A stretch of DNA of 64,000 nt, taken from assembly GCA_001179505.1 (NCBI GenBank), contig CDMY01000356.1, positions 406,539 through 470,538 of the forward strand. Reading direction: 5' to 3'. A program made the translations under genes and the position numbers. Origin of the DNA: Vitrella brassicaformis (taxonomy: Eukaryota > Sar > Vitrellaceae). The notes beneath the pieces are model-generated. The model had not been told where the DNA came from. It made no database searches and saw only the letters and a program-made list of their open reading frames with translations. Of this stretch, positions 24,401 to 35,939 are shown one piece after another; the first letter of the stretch is position 1; every line of letters starts with the position of its first letter.

Positions 24401-25093
24401 ACACGGGCAGCGGCCCCTCCTTCTGCTGGCCCACCACCTTGAGCACGGCGTTCTCGAGCACCTTGATGACGGTCTTCTTGGGCTTCTTGCTGCACCCCGA
24501 CAGGTGAGCCGCTCCGATAGACAGATACAGGGCCTCGGACGAGGGGTCCGCGCCCTGCTGCGCTTGCAGGTAATCACAGATCTGCTCGACAGACAGACAG
24601 ACAGACAGAAGGAGAGACAGAAGGAGAGAGGCCGATGATGGATCGCTGGCTGGCTAAACACGCTCATGCGTAGACGCGGTGTGTGTGTGTGTGTGTTGTG
24701 CTGTGCACCTCTGTGCTGTCCTTCACGACCGCTGCGTACGAGTAGGCGTGACTGATGTTATCTGAATGAAGCGGGGACCGACCAGACAGTCACACAGGCA
24801 GACGAGATGCGTGCTGCCTGTGTGTCTGCGTCACGGCCTGCCTGGCCGCCTTGCTCACCGAATGCATTGTCGCTTCTCTTTGTCTCCTTGAGTGCCGCCG
24901 TGAGACGCTCCACATCGCCCTTGGTCAAGTATGAAGCAACTTGGCCCGACGCGCAGCAGGTCCAGCAAAGCCAGATTGTCAACACGCAGATCACCACGAG
25001 CGGCCTCCAGTCAGAGCATCGCCTCCGGCTGCTGCTGCTAGTGCTGCTGCTGCTGGTGCTGCAGGTGGTCACAGCTGCTGCCGCAGCCGTCAT
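20653..25093 (-). CDS. RPN2: Ribophorin II, subunit of oligosaccharyltransferase (RPN2/Swp1)
   Basis: About 20 small exons run right to left. The start is ATG 25093, followed by a Thr/Ser-rich leader and a hydrophobic segment (LVVICVLTIWLCWTCCASG) that acts as signal peptide or anchor. The mature protein begins SYLTKGDVERLTAAL, as in ribophorin II. Further matches are the exon at ~24583-24350 (AAHLSGCSKK), ~22218-22133 (LTGEPLTPHQVALLFEL) and ~22018-21922 (GRFTLTVDLNGDK). C-terminal membrane segments follow: ~21230-21083 (IPLVALVLCTLVPVGGLVW) and 20952-20863 (LLFWFWLTKSIVTFVKILV). The last exon gives TFVAVVVGNQVL, aligning with the family's TFLAGN region, and ends at TGA 20653-20655. In other eukaryotes this ER membrane subunit supports N-glycan transfer by the STT3 complex. 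Several exon edges were set by eye. Family assignment is strong. Confidence 0.88.
24226..24300. repeat. (cacac/atcac)n microsatellite in an RPN2 intron
   Basis: About 75 nt of ccacaccatcac and accac units in the RPN2 intron between the third and fourth exons. No coding potential. Confidence 0.8.
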
Positions 25094-25720
25094 CTTGACT
25101 GATCTCTGCAGGCGGGTCACAGATCAGATCTGTTTCCGGCTGCAGGCAGTGTAGCTGAGCAGCTATGAGCGTCCTTGCATCGGGGAGAAAGGGGAGAAGG
25201 GGAGTGGCCGGCCTCCCATGCAAGCTCGCAATTGAAGAGGGAGCGCGCGGCTTGGCAGCCTGATGTGATGTGTGTGGCCGCCCAAGTGCAGTGCATTGCA
25301 AGGGGCGTCGTTTTGCACTGCTCCAATGCATTGATGGAGATTCACAGATCGGTTCACAGTCTGACACCGTAGTCAGTCAGTCAGTCGGTCAGGTGTACGG
25401 TACGAGCCACACACACGCATCGGCCACTGCCGAGATCAATAAACGTATAGCACATAGCATATCGTGCTTGAACACTGACAGCATGACAGCATGATGTGAC
25501 CCATTCATCTTCTCATACGCACCCATATATTTGTATAACGGAGCCTTCCTTCACAATTAATGCCCACCAAAGGCCCAGCCAGCCTAGTTAGTCCCAATCA
25601 AAACAAACACAACCCAATCACCCCGGGCCCCCGCAAACCCACCCCGGCCGACACATCCATGCCACGCCAGGCATCAATCACATCCGTTGGCCGTGCTACT
25701 TACTGTCCCCCAGCCGCCCC
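25094..25720. other. Intergenic: RPN2 promoter side and 3' flank of the RING-H2 gene
   Basis: 627 nt between two minus-strand genes. AT content rises near 25430-25560 (aataaacg, catatattt, caattaat), which could hold 3' processing signals of the RING-H2 gene, since it lies just past its stop at 25721-25723. Open frames here are short and unconvincing. Confidence 0.5.
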
Positions 25721-28700
25721 TCACACCGAGTGTGCGAGACTCGGCGAGTACGCTGATTGTGCGGGGGACGGCAAAGCATGTGGAGGGGGTGGCGGGGGCC
25801 GTGACGGCGGCGGGGGTATGTTGGCTGCCGGCTCCGGGCTCATGGGCACCACATACTCATACTCTTGCTCCTGCTGCTGATTCTGCTGCTGCTGCTGATA
25901 GGGGACATTCCAGTCGGCTGGTTCGTTCATCTGAGGTATCGCTGGCAAAGGTGGCGGGGGTGGTGGGGGAGGGTGAAGGGGTGGGGAGTTGAGGATGGGC
26001 GAGCAGGGGTCATAGCTCGACTGGAGAGGGGGTCGTGGCGGCGCTCTCGACGGACATCGAGGACCCATCATGCTGTTCAAGAAGGAGGGGCCCCGCGATT
26101 GGCAGCCCGACAGAAATGGCTCCTGGTTCGGGGCACCTGTTAGTTAACAATCACAGTTAGTCACACATGCACACAAATGGCCGGCCGGCCATTCACTAAA
26201 CCCATGTAGTGTCGTGTGTACACGTGACAGATGCTCACGTGGCTCCTTTGGCTACCTCTATTGGCCACTTGATGCATCGTCAACGGCTCTCCAAGCCCAG
26301 CGTCGGCCCCCACATCCTGACCCCCATAGTACCCCATGCCGCCAGATGCACGATCGGCCTCCTGCTGCTGGTGGTGGTGCTGCTGCTGGTGCGGGAAGCC
26401 ACCACCGAACCTAGCGCCGCCACTCGCCGCGATTGCGTTCACAAGTGGCTGTAGTCCCTCCTCCAGCATGTGCTCATCGCGACTCAGCGACGGCATCGAC
26501 GGACGGTGGGGAGGGGGCTGCTGCTGCTGATGCTGCTGCAGTGAAGGGCCAGTGGGTGAATGCGGCGCGAGAAAGGGGGGCCAATCGTTGCTAAAGAACG
26601 GTCCTGGGCGCATCATGCCCTGCTGCTGAGGAGGGATGTGGTCGGGCTGCCTGTCCACGGCCATCATGTTGTTCATCCCCTCTCCGCCCTCCATCATCCC
26701 GCCAACGCCATCGGCTCCTGCAGCCCGGGCCTCGCTGCCGACCCCTGTCCACCGTGGCAAGGCCGAACCCAACAGATGGTCCCACTGCTGCCGTGGGACC
26801 ATCCTGTCGCCGAAGCCGTTGGGGCTCAACACGTCACCGACCCACTCCTGTGGCACTTGCTGGTTCACCGGCTCATAGGCGCCGCCCGAGGCGGCTGGCG
26901 TCCTCCCATCCGGATCCACCCAGCCCGCCTGCATGAAAGCATCCTCGGGCTGCTCTAGATCTGCCTGCTGCCTGCTGCCGGGGGAGGCGCCCTGCGACAA
27001 GGCGAGAGAGGAGACCAGCTGTGGTGCCGGTGGTCTGGGTGCCGGGGCCGGGTCTGCGTCGGGATACGAGACGTTTTGGCGCCGCCTAGGGAAGAGCCTG
27101 GCGAGTTGGTGTTGGTGTGGTCGCAGAGTATTGGGTATGTGGCTGCCAGTGGTTGGTGCGGGGCGGGGCACCACATGGGGGCCGGGTGAGGGCGTGTTGC
27201 CCATGAGTGCAGGCAGGTCGCCCCATCCCGGGATGGGGCGCCTTGCGGTCCTTCCGGTGCGTGGGAGTGGGGGTGAGTGGCGGGCTGCTCGAGGGCCGGG
27301 GTGCTGATGGTTGGTGCTGGTGACGCTGTCGAGCATCTTCATCTGCTGCGCCTGGCCGCACCAGACAGACACAGAGAAGAACACAAACCGGATGATTGCT
27401 GATCGATCGTGACGACTGTGGGTGTGTGTTGTGTTGCGTCACGTCATTGCATACATAGATACATACCGCCGATTGTCGGAGGTCCAGCCGACACATGGGA
27501 CAGTTGTGGGCCTTCTCGAGCCACACATCGAGACACCACTGCAGGCAAACACATCCATCACACTCATGATCTCCACATGTATATACACGTGTGAGTGGCA
27601 CGTGCCCTCTTTCCGTTCCTCACCACGTGGTATTTGTGCCCGCATTTGTCTACCCTTCGGATGAGGGTGAGGGTCTCGAATTCCTCATGGCAGATGGCAC
27701 ACACACCCTCCGCCCCCTCTTCAACCCCAGTACTCCTGCTCTTCGATGATGGGCGCTGCTGGTTGGGGTCGTCGGCCTGGCGCGGCGACGACACGGCGGC
27801 CGAGAATGGGACGGACGGCTCGGCTGCCGCGGGCGAGAGGGGGACGGTGGGGGAGTTGGGTGCGTGGTAGCCCTTGAGAAGGGCTCTCACAGCGGAATCC
27901 ATGTGCACTACCAAGGAGGTAGAATACCGGAGCTCCCTGCAGTCAATGAACAAACAGACACATACATACATACATCGAGTGGAATGGCTACCTCCCTCCC
28001 TCCCTCTCCTCTCCTCTCCCTCTGCTGCGATCTCTCTCTCACTGACTTGAGGGACAGCCCGAACCCCATGCGCATGTGCGGCGCGTATATCTCCTCATCA
28101 TCGTCCCCCAGGCCCCCCTCGTCCAGCTCCCCCTCATCCGGCGCATCATCGAAAAGGAACCCCTCACGGTCGTCGTCCAGGTCGACGGGATTAGAGAGCT
28201 CCCGAAGATGTGGCGGGCTGCGCTCTCGCTGCCCGTCCTGCTGCTCGTTTAGCTCTCTCCACCCGCGGAGACTCGGACCGGGTCCCATCGGCCACCAAAC
28301 CATCGAATCTGTCTCCCGGTTTGCCCGCATCAGCGGCGCGTGTGGGTCCTCCCTATCGTCTGCTGCTGCTGCTGCTGCTGCTGGTGCTGGTTCTGCCGCC
28401 GACCGCGCCCTGACCTCGGTCGCCGGTGGTGCTGGTGCTGGTGTTGGTGTTGGTGAGAACCATCGCTGCTGGCCGCCGCCCCTCTCCGCGAAGAACGCCT
28501 GTGCAAGCAGCACAGAGGGATCCACCCGAAGGCCCGGGGACCTCTGCACATCAGCCGACGATGCTTGAGCCGGTGGTGCACCACCGCTCATCTCGTGTCG
28601 ACGCCGATGCACCACCGGCGAGTCGAATGTTTCGAATCCGCCAGCATTCTGTTGACCATTGAATGACACACGCCCGTTGCCATGTTGGCCGCAAGCGAAT

Positions 28701-29083
28701 GGCGGAGGTCCCTGTTGTCCTTGCTGTTGGCTGTGGTTGTGTGCCGGCGAACCGTCGGGTGTGTCGGGTCCGATGAGCAGCGGCAGCGGGGGAAGGGGAG
28801 GGGGAGGGAGGTAAGGACCCACCGCGGCCGCATCGGCGGGAGGCGGCGGAGGGCGGTACCCATAGACAGCAGCGTCGTCGTCAGGGTCTGGCGGCGCGTA
28901 TGGGATAGGGGGGCCGCTGCTCGTAGCGAGTGTTCTCGGGTTGCTGGTGTTGCTGTTGCGGGGTTCCTCTTCTTGGTGCACGGTCAGCGTTCGTCCGCTG
29001 AGCTGCTGGTGCAAGATGATCTCGTGCTGCAGCACCTGCTGCAACACCTCATGCACCGCGCCATCCCGTGGATGCATGGACAT
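25721..29083 (-). CDS. RING-H2 finger protein with long Pro/Gln/Gly-rich flanks (putative E3 ligase)
   Basis: Exon 1 runs from ATG 29083 to about 28048: a helical start (EVLQQVLQHEIILHQQL), then Pro-, Ala-, Gly- and acidic-rich disorder. Exon 2 (~27947-27625) and exon 3 (~27542-27472) split the RING: CAICHEEF, then KCGHKYHV joined to WCLDVWLEKAHNCPMCR. This is a complete C3H2C3 (RING-H2) set. Exon 4 (~27353-26255) is Gln/Met/Pro/Gly-rich, and exon 5 (~26136-25721) is proline-rich, ending at a TGA. All junctions join in phase. RING-H2 domains recruit E2 enzymes and catalyse ubiquitin transfer; the flanks resemble large disordered E3s, but no substrate domain is recognised. The frame upstream of 29083 lacks an ATG, so this start is preferred. 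Confidence 0.8.
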
Positions 29084-29701
29084 CACAGGGGGAGAACCGT
29101 ACAGGCGTAAAGTGCCGTCAGGTTGTCTCGACGCTTTGACGATGGAGCACCGGCGAATAAGGCTGACAGAATAGACAGCTGGGAGAGAGCCTTTGGAGCA
29201 GAATTGGCGAGAGAGTTGCGCGCTTTGCCCTTGAAGTTGCGATCCGAGACGGAGGTGTCACGCGCGGCGGACAAGGCATTGGAACAGTGTGTCATGCATT
29301 CCCTGTCTGACTCCGTTGGATGAATCGATTCACATGGTGCATCAATCAATCAGTTCATGAGCGCTAGGGAGGACAAGTTGGGGACAAGTCTGTCTGCCAA
29401 ACGTACCGTACCCCACTCAGTCAGTCATGAGAAGCACTGACATGACATGACATGACCGATAAAGGTTGGACACACAAACAAGAAACAACAAACAACCAAC
29501 ACGCACGTCCTCTGCACAGGCAGCTCTCTTATCTTCATTCATCGGACTGTGACCCCCTCACTGCCATGCACTCATTCACCCCACCCATTCCACCCATTAG
29601 CTGCTGCACACTCTCTCTGCACACTCACAGAAAAACTCTCGCTGCTCGGTGCGTCCCTTTCTACCTATCCTATCTACTGGCTGCAATGCCTTGCCCCTCC
29701 C
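29084..29701. other. Intergenic upstream of the RING-H2 gene; contains one unexplained coding-like frame
   Basis: A plus-strand frame ending at TGA 29321-29323 (from ~29123) encodes ~65 charged, helical residues (for example WERAFGAELARELRALPL). It has coding-like composition but no ATG before its last few codons, and an acceptor-like ag precedes it. It may be an exon of an unrecognised gene or chance. The rest is Ser/Thr/His-type repeat DNA. Confidence 0.35.
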
Positions 29702-32554
29702 TCACTTAGCCCCCGTGAGTTCCTCCTGGTTCTCCTCCCTGTCGCTCTCTGCCCAGGGGGCCATCCCCGCAGCTGCAGCAGCTGCGTTGGGGGACATGAC
29801 CATGGCCTGTGTGTCACACAGTGAACAGTGGACCATTTGCTTGGCGCGTGTGTGCATTGCATTGTGTGCGTGAGTGTGTGCGGACCGCTTCGAGCCGCTG
29901 GCAGGCACTCATGGTCTTGACGTGCTCTAGCTCATCGTCGCGAATAGTCGTAAAGACATCATAGAGATTGCTGACGGATGCACAGCACATAACACACACA
30001 GTCAGCTCATATCAGGCGGCATGGCACCAAGTGTGTGAGCTGTTTGTTGGGTTGGTTACTTGATCTGCGGTCGTCTGGACTGGGCAGGTCGTGACGTCTG
30101 GAACTCATCAAACATGTACAGGTCGCCCGACTTGTAGTACTCCATCGCTACAGCCGGGGCCGGCAACTGGGAGGGGACACAACGCACACACGCACACACA
30201 GCATATACAACACACGACGCAAATGGATGCAGGCAGCATCATTGCCCCTCTGTCGTCATTTGCTCTGTCTGTCTGTGCAGCAGGTACCCTACCTACCCGC
30301 TTCAGTATCTGCTTGTTCTGCGAGACGAATTGGCCGTATGTGTCGACGGCGTGCCACTCGATGAGCTCTGAAAAATTGTAGGCCCACGTCGGTGAGATCA
30401 AGAAGAGAAGAATCAGAACCTGCGCACATGACATGCACACAACGAAAGCAACCACCGCACCGCATGGCATGGCATGGACATCGCATAGATGTGTTCTCCC
30501 ATCCCCTGGCTGGCTGGCTGGCTGACCCAAGCCCCAAACGCACCCAGTAGTATACGATGGCGGCGTGTCTGGCGAGAAAGCGGTCGAGCCATGCCTGGTC
30601 GCCTCCCAGGCTCTCCATTATGAACAGGTGGTGCATCTCGTTCCACTCCTCGGCGAAGTGCACCTTCCGCACCTCAGTACCCACACGCCACCAACCTACA
30701 CAACACACGACACGCACCAACACACCACAGACAGACGCATGACGAGCCCCGGGCCATGTATGTCAGTCATGTATACCCCTCCCTCCCTCCCTCCCTCCCT
30801 CCCTCCCCATCAAACCAGTCTCTGACTGACCGAGTGTCTCATAGAGGTGCAGCATCGAGATGTATGCGAAATAGGGCATCCGCGCCACGGTCTCGAGGAA
30901 CCAGAACCGCTGAATGGGCCGCTCGTTGTACAGCACATCCAGCAGCCAACACAGGAACAGGTAGGGGATCTGACACAAACAAGACACAATCGGCAAGGCG
31001 CATGAGCGTCCTGTCTTCCCTGGTGGACCTGTGTGTGTGTGTGTGTGTATGAGAGAGAGAGAATGTGCCCACCTTGAGCAGCAGGGGTGAGTTGAAGTAG
31101 GTCTTGATGGTGTCGTAGTCGACCGCTAGGTCCGTGTCTGGTGGGGCCGACTGTTTGTCCTTGTGCTTCTCCAGCAGGAACTTCATCTTCTCTACTCTCT
31201 CCTCCTCCCGCCGCCACACGGCATCGTTGTCCAGACGCAATCGACTCAACTCCTGACACAACACACACACAGACACCCCACCGTCGAAACAAAGGCCTTT
31301 CATGCCTGCATGCCTGCCTCTCTGTACGTGTGAGAGAGCAACGCTCCTTACCTGCCGCAGCCGGATGGTGTTCTCATCTGTCGGGTTCTGCACTTTAGAT
31401 GGCGTCAGCCTCTGCACATTGAATGTGGCCAAAACGTCGTCGAGGTTGAGATCCCACCGGCGGAGAATGCGCACTATGCCAGCGAATGGCCCGTCCCCCG
31501 CCTCTGCATTGGCCCACCCACTGGCTGGCGCCATGTCGCCAAATCTTATGGCGCGACGGATGGCCAGCCACTCGCGCTTGAAGTTCCACACGCCCATGCT
31601 CCACCCATTCGCCGGCACAGCCATGTCGAGAGGGCCTAGATCCTTGTCGTCGCGATACCTGCACAGGTCACGTATGCATCCCCACGGCGATCCATACATA
31701 CATCAGCAAATAAAGCATCCATCCCCGATCTGCCCTCCCACCCACCCATAAGCGGCGGCCTCCCTCCACTCTTCCAGACGCTGCAGGTCTTTGTCTGCGT
31801 CCCACGCGTCGTGCGCCTCAATCTCGAGTGCACCCCCACGCGCCGCAGGAGGCACCGCCCGCGCCTTCTGGATCAGCTCAGCCGTCCACAAGTTGGTCAG
31901 AGCAGCCTTCAACGCCGGACGGCCCGCCAGGAACTCATTGAGCCGGTCCACCTCCCAGCTGATGTATGTGACGGGCTGCTGGGCGAAGACTCGGGCGGCA
32001 GGCTTACTGCTGCCGCTATTGCTGCTGCTGTCCGCTGGGCCCTTGTCTTCCCCTTGTGCGGACAGCAGCTGGTTGGCGAGAAAGGTCATCTCGCCGATGA
32101 AGGACGGCGCGGGCAGTGTGGTCATGACAGAGTCATCAGCGGCATCGCGGATGTCCAGGCTCCCGTCGACCAGGAGCAGCAGCTTGCCACGCGGGTTGCT
32201 GCCGACGGCTCGACTGATGAGTCCGGTGCCGCGCCGCCACTCGCCCATCCGCAGCAGGGCAATGGCGTCGTCCTTCTTGACAGCATACTTGCGCAAGAGA
32301 GCAGATCCATAGACCCGCTGCAGGTCCTCATCCGACACCTTCAGTGGGCCCTCTCCCTGCTGTGTGGTGGTCGGTGGGGCACTCACAGCGCTGCTGCTGG
32401 ACAGCCGTGCTTTGGAAGTGGGTCGGCCAGGTGCCTGTCCACGGTGATTGTGCAAGATGCGATGAGAGAGGAGCGATGGCGGGCTGACGAAAGATGATAC
32501 ACGAGATGCAGACACCGCCAAGAGCAGCAACATCGGCACTATCAGCGGCTCCAT
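29702..32554 (-). CDS. PTOX: Plastid terminal oxidase (PTOX) with an N-terminal cyclic-nucleotide-binding/Popeye-like domain
   Basis: Nine exons join in phase to a 668-residue protein: 32554-31746, 31658-31352, 31252-31073, 30969-30831, 30695-30544, 30419-30297, 30166-30060, 29970-29886 and 29806-29702. Residues 1-20 are a hydrophobic leader ([18 protein letters not shown]) followed by a Ser/Arg-rich stretch, as in bipartite plastid targeting. Residues ~75-235 resemble a CNB/Popeye fold: [39 protein letters not shown]. From residue ~400 on is a complete di-iron oxidase: [37 protein letters not shown] and IRDDELEH supply the expected Glu and His ligands. [12 protein letters not shown] and the preceding [11 protein letters not shown] match PTOX rather than mitochondrial AOX. 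PTOX oxidises plastoquinol with O2 in the thylakoid. The fused domain is unusual for this family. Confidence 0.9.
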
Positions 32555-32847
32555 TGTCCCGATGAAAATCAGCTGATTGCAGGCGGCCACTGGAAGATCA
32601 GCGGGGGGGAAGCAACAACTCACAGGACTTCATTCGACAAATGACCGCACTCGGGGATCTTGATCCACTCGGGAGAGCTGCGAGCTTGAGGTGCAGCGAC
32701 CAGATCTTTCGGTCAAAAGTGGAAGAGGGTGTGCCATGCGACATAAGATTGACAAAGGTTCAAGTGAAGCAACGATTTGCACTGAGCTAAACATGGCCTG
32801 TCCGAGAGACTGTGCAGAGCAGGGCCACGCCCGACTACCAACAGACA

Positions 32848-34527
32848 CTAGCGACTCACTCCCTCATGTTGCCCCTCAGCATCCCCAGCAGCCTCATCTC
32901 TCCTCTGACCGCGGGACAGAAAAGTGAAGGCCTGTTGTAGCGACAGGCCTCCAGGCAGCGAGGGTCCTATAGGTGAGCTCCGGCGTGAGGGCGGATCGAG
33001 CGGCGATGCGGGGTCGCCGTGAGGCTGGGGCGGGGAGATGATGGACGGAAGCACGCTCACGCCGCGACGGTATGATTGGTAGCGGATCTTGGCGAGCAGC
33101 CGCTGGAAGCCTCGCTGCTCAGTGCCCCAGTAACACAGCGCCACTAAGAGGAAGAGGAGCACTGCAGTCAGAAGAAAGGAACAGGAGCAAGCATCGCATC
33201 GGGGTGGGTGGAGGTGTTTGCCTATCCCCCCCTCCCCAATCGATCGACCCCCAACTGACCGACAGCGATGACGGTGGCCACGACATAGAGCTCTGAGCCG
33301 AAAGGCAGAGGCCCTCCCGTCAGCCGCTGCAGCCGCTGACACTCAGAGTCGCACCTGCACACCCCATCATAGCAGTACTCGAAGCGCCCACAGGCCTCCG
33401 GACACTCCTCTCCCACCAGCGCCACATCCGCGCACACGTAGAAAGCCGATCGATCGCTCCTTCGGCTGCCCCCAACGTCACCGTTCCCACTCTCACCATC
33501 ACCGGCAGCACCTGGCTGCTTCGTAACGGATGACGATCCCGGAATCAGTGGCGGGAGCGGTGGGGGCGGGTAGCGATATCTCGCAGAGGCCATGTATGTC
33601 TGGTTGCGACTCACGAGAGGGCGCTGGGTGGCCGACAGGGGAGGGGGCTGCGGGTGAAGAAACAAAGGGAAAGACTGGAGTCTGGTCGGAGAGGAAACTT
33701 TAGGTCCCCTGCTGACCTGCCATTTGAGTTGGAATGTGCACGAAGGGCAGTCGACACTGGGAAGCGCTACAGCCACTGTATGCGAACCTGACGCGGACAC
33801 CACACCACACCACACCCACACCCACACCCACACACACAGACGCATGCACAGACAGACAGGCAGGTGTGTGACGGATGTTGTCTGTCACCCATGCGTGCGA
33901 GCAGAACACGCAGACCACCTCACCTGTAGTGTTGGCACATCTGAATGTGTACTGCTCGTCGATATCCAATGGTGCGCGTGTGGCGGCATCGAGCGGTACC
34001 AGCCAGTGCTCCTTCATGTCGAACACCGGAGCAGTCGACAGACCTGCACAACACACAGCAGCACAGACAGCATCCAATCCATCTGTCGCCTGCAGGTACG
34101 CCACCCCCTGACTGTCAGCGTATCGGCAGTGCAGTGCCCTGCAGTGCCTACCTGGTGTCAGGGCTATGCGGCAGCGACCTCGGAGTGGCTTCTGCACACA
34201 AAAAGGGGAGGAAGGGCAGCCGATGCACTGCACCCATGGGGTGCGGAATGGATTCATCACACACGTTTCTCACCGCGATATGGTACCGAACCAGCAGGTG
34301 GTTGCCGGCTGCATAGCTGCCGTGCGATGGACCCGCGTCGTAGCCGCCACACGGAGGCTGATGGCTCCTCTCAGAGACAGCGGCGAAAGATCTCGGCAGC
34401 GGCTCATCAAGGCGACCATATTGTATGCGGTTGTTGGCCATCTATGATAGGCACAGCGGAGCTCCGCAGATGCCTTCAGGACAGCGAATGACGATGTGTG
34501 CGATGAGAAAGCAGCTGCATTCGGCAT
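32848..34527 (-). CDS. Cys-rich type I membrane protein with possible chitin-binding-4/LPMO-like ectodomain
   Basis: Exons read right to left include ~34441-34274 (QPPCGGYDAGPSHGSYAAG), ~34192-34154, ~34045-33924, ~33787-33718 (DCPSCTFQLKWQ) and a long exon to ~33262 with an EGF-like Cys cluster (CPEACGRFEYCYDGVCRC). The next junction rebuilds one membrane segment (VVATVIAVVLLFLLVALCYWG), followed by a ~90-residue Arg/Pro/Ser cytosolic tail ending at TAG 32848-32850. Inference: the CGG motif plus C-x2-C-x-F-Q-x-K-W recall chitin-binding type 4 / copper monooxygenase domains, but no N-terminal His can be shown. The N terminus is unsettled: ATG 34527 or a signal-peptide exon near 34620-34560 (FSLFFTALSLPV) without a visible ATG. 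It could simply be a secreted-type receptor of unknown ligand. Confidence 0.5.
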
Positions 34528-34786
34528 ACCTCAGCCGGGATCTCCGATGCAGATCTGACAGGTAAGCTGAGGGCTGTGAAGAAGAGAGAGAACCCGTTCC
34601 ACTTGCTGGGGTAGAGCCTTATGCGCGTGAAAGTGAGATGCGATCCGCATCTTCCAACTGGGCCGCCCCGCAACGGACGCCAGCAACGTCCTCTACAATG
34701 TTATCGTACACTGGACTCTCCTCTCCACCTTCCCAAGAAAGGGAGAACCGAAAACAGAACCTCCTCCTCGCACCAAGACGACGAAG

Positions 34787-35574
34787 ATGCTGCGCCTTCT
34801 CGCCTCGCTTCTTGCCATCGCTGCCATCGCTGCCACGGCTGACGCCGAGGTGAGTGGGGAATGGCTCACTGCCCACGGTTGACGCACCCAACTTTTTTCC
34901 CAGAGGTCAGTGGGCAAATACACCCTGGAAGTGGAGCACAGCGGCCAGTGCCTGCAAATCAGCTCGTACGATGCACACAGAGTGGGGAGAAAGGGGTGCA
35001 GTGCATTGTGGCTGTGGATGTATCCTCCCTCGTGTGTGTGCATTTTGTTATGCAGTGATGGAGACGAGAAGCCGGTGCGCCAGAACCCCCAAGCATGTAG
35101 TGGGGACGACAAAGGGGCGGTCTGGGAGTTGGTCCAGAAGAGGAGTGGGAGAGGGTTTAGCTACAAGGTATAGCGCATAATCCTCATGTGTCCCACACTG
35201 AATGCGTCTCTCTCTCTTTCTCTCCATGCTTGTGTGTGGACAGCTGAAGGTCACACCTGGTCAGGTGACGACCTGCCTGGCCGTGCTCAAGGGCAGCACT
35301 CGCGACAAGGCGGCTGTCGTCCACGAGAAGGCATGCAACGGTGCCAACTCTGACTGGAAACTCGAGAGGAAGGGCGACGGCTTTATTCTCCGCGCCGTCC
35401 ACAGCGGTGCGTGCACTGCGTTATGTTGCCATTTGATGATTCTACTTGTTGTCCGCTGTAGGCCAATGCCTGCACGTCAAGGATGCCAGTCAGAAGAACA
35501 ACTTCGTGGTGCTCCAAGGGTCGGAGTGCGACGGCGACCACTTCATCTGGAAGCTCAAAAGACAGAGACGTTGA
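34787..35574 (+). CDS. Secreted ricin-type beta-trefoil lectin-domain protein
   Basis: Five exons join in phase to 170 residues: 34787-34849, 34904-34965, 35056-35167, 35244-35406 and 35462-35574. Exon 1 is a clean signal peptide (LRLLASLLAIAAIAATADA). The rest is a single beta-trefoil with three repeats, each with an HSGQCLQI/HSGQCLHV-type start and QxW-like ends (VWELVQK, DWKLERK, IWKLKRQ). Such domains bind galactose-type sugars; this is the lectin fold only, with no catalytic chain. The CDS ends in a short basic tail (KRQRR) at TGA 35572-35574. The protein is probably secreted or in the endomembrane system. It is head-to-head with the Cys-rich membrane protein gene, which may share its promoter. 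Sugar specificity cannot be read from sequence. Confidence 0.88.
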
Positions 35575-35939
35575 GGGGAGGTGGGAGCCCCCTTGCCATG
35601 GCGGAGTAGTACAGCCGCCGTGCTGACGCTTTGGTGCAGCTGTCTGTGTGGGGTCGTGCTGTGTATGTATGATTGTCCTGACGTCTTGAGGGTGTGGGCA
35701 CACCAACCAATCATGTTAGCTGACACATAGGTGCTTTTCCCGTGCAGGGTCCGCAATTGACGTGTTGTCTATGTGTTCTGCGCGCCAACTGCGTGCGCTG
35801 GTGTATTTGTGCATGGACACCGACACATTACATGGGTATACGGGACAAATGAGATGAAAGAAATCCTTCGCCTCCAGTCTTCTCGCCCCCAGCCTCCTCA
35901 CAAGCGCGCCTTCCTTTTTCTCCAGTGCTTTTTGCAGTG
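35575..35939. other. Short intergenic region between the lectin and IQ-motif genes
   Basis: 365 nt between two same-strand genes; holds the lectin 3' flank and the IQ-gene promoter. Nothing else recognised. Confidence 0.5.

Noticed and set aside
34787-35574. Ricin-like toxin
   Set aside because: Only the beta-trefoil lectin domain is present; the 170-residue protein has no catalytic chain, so it is called a lectin.
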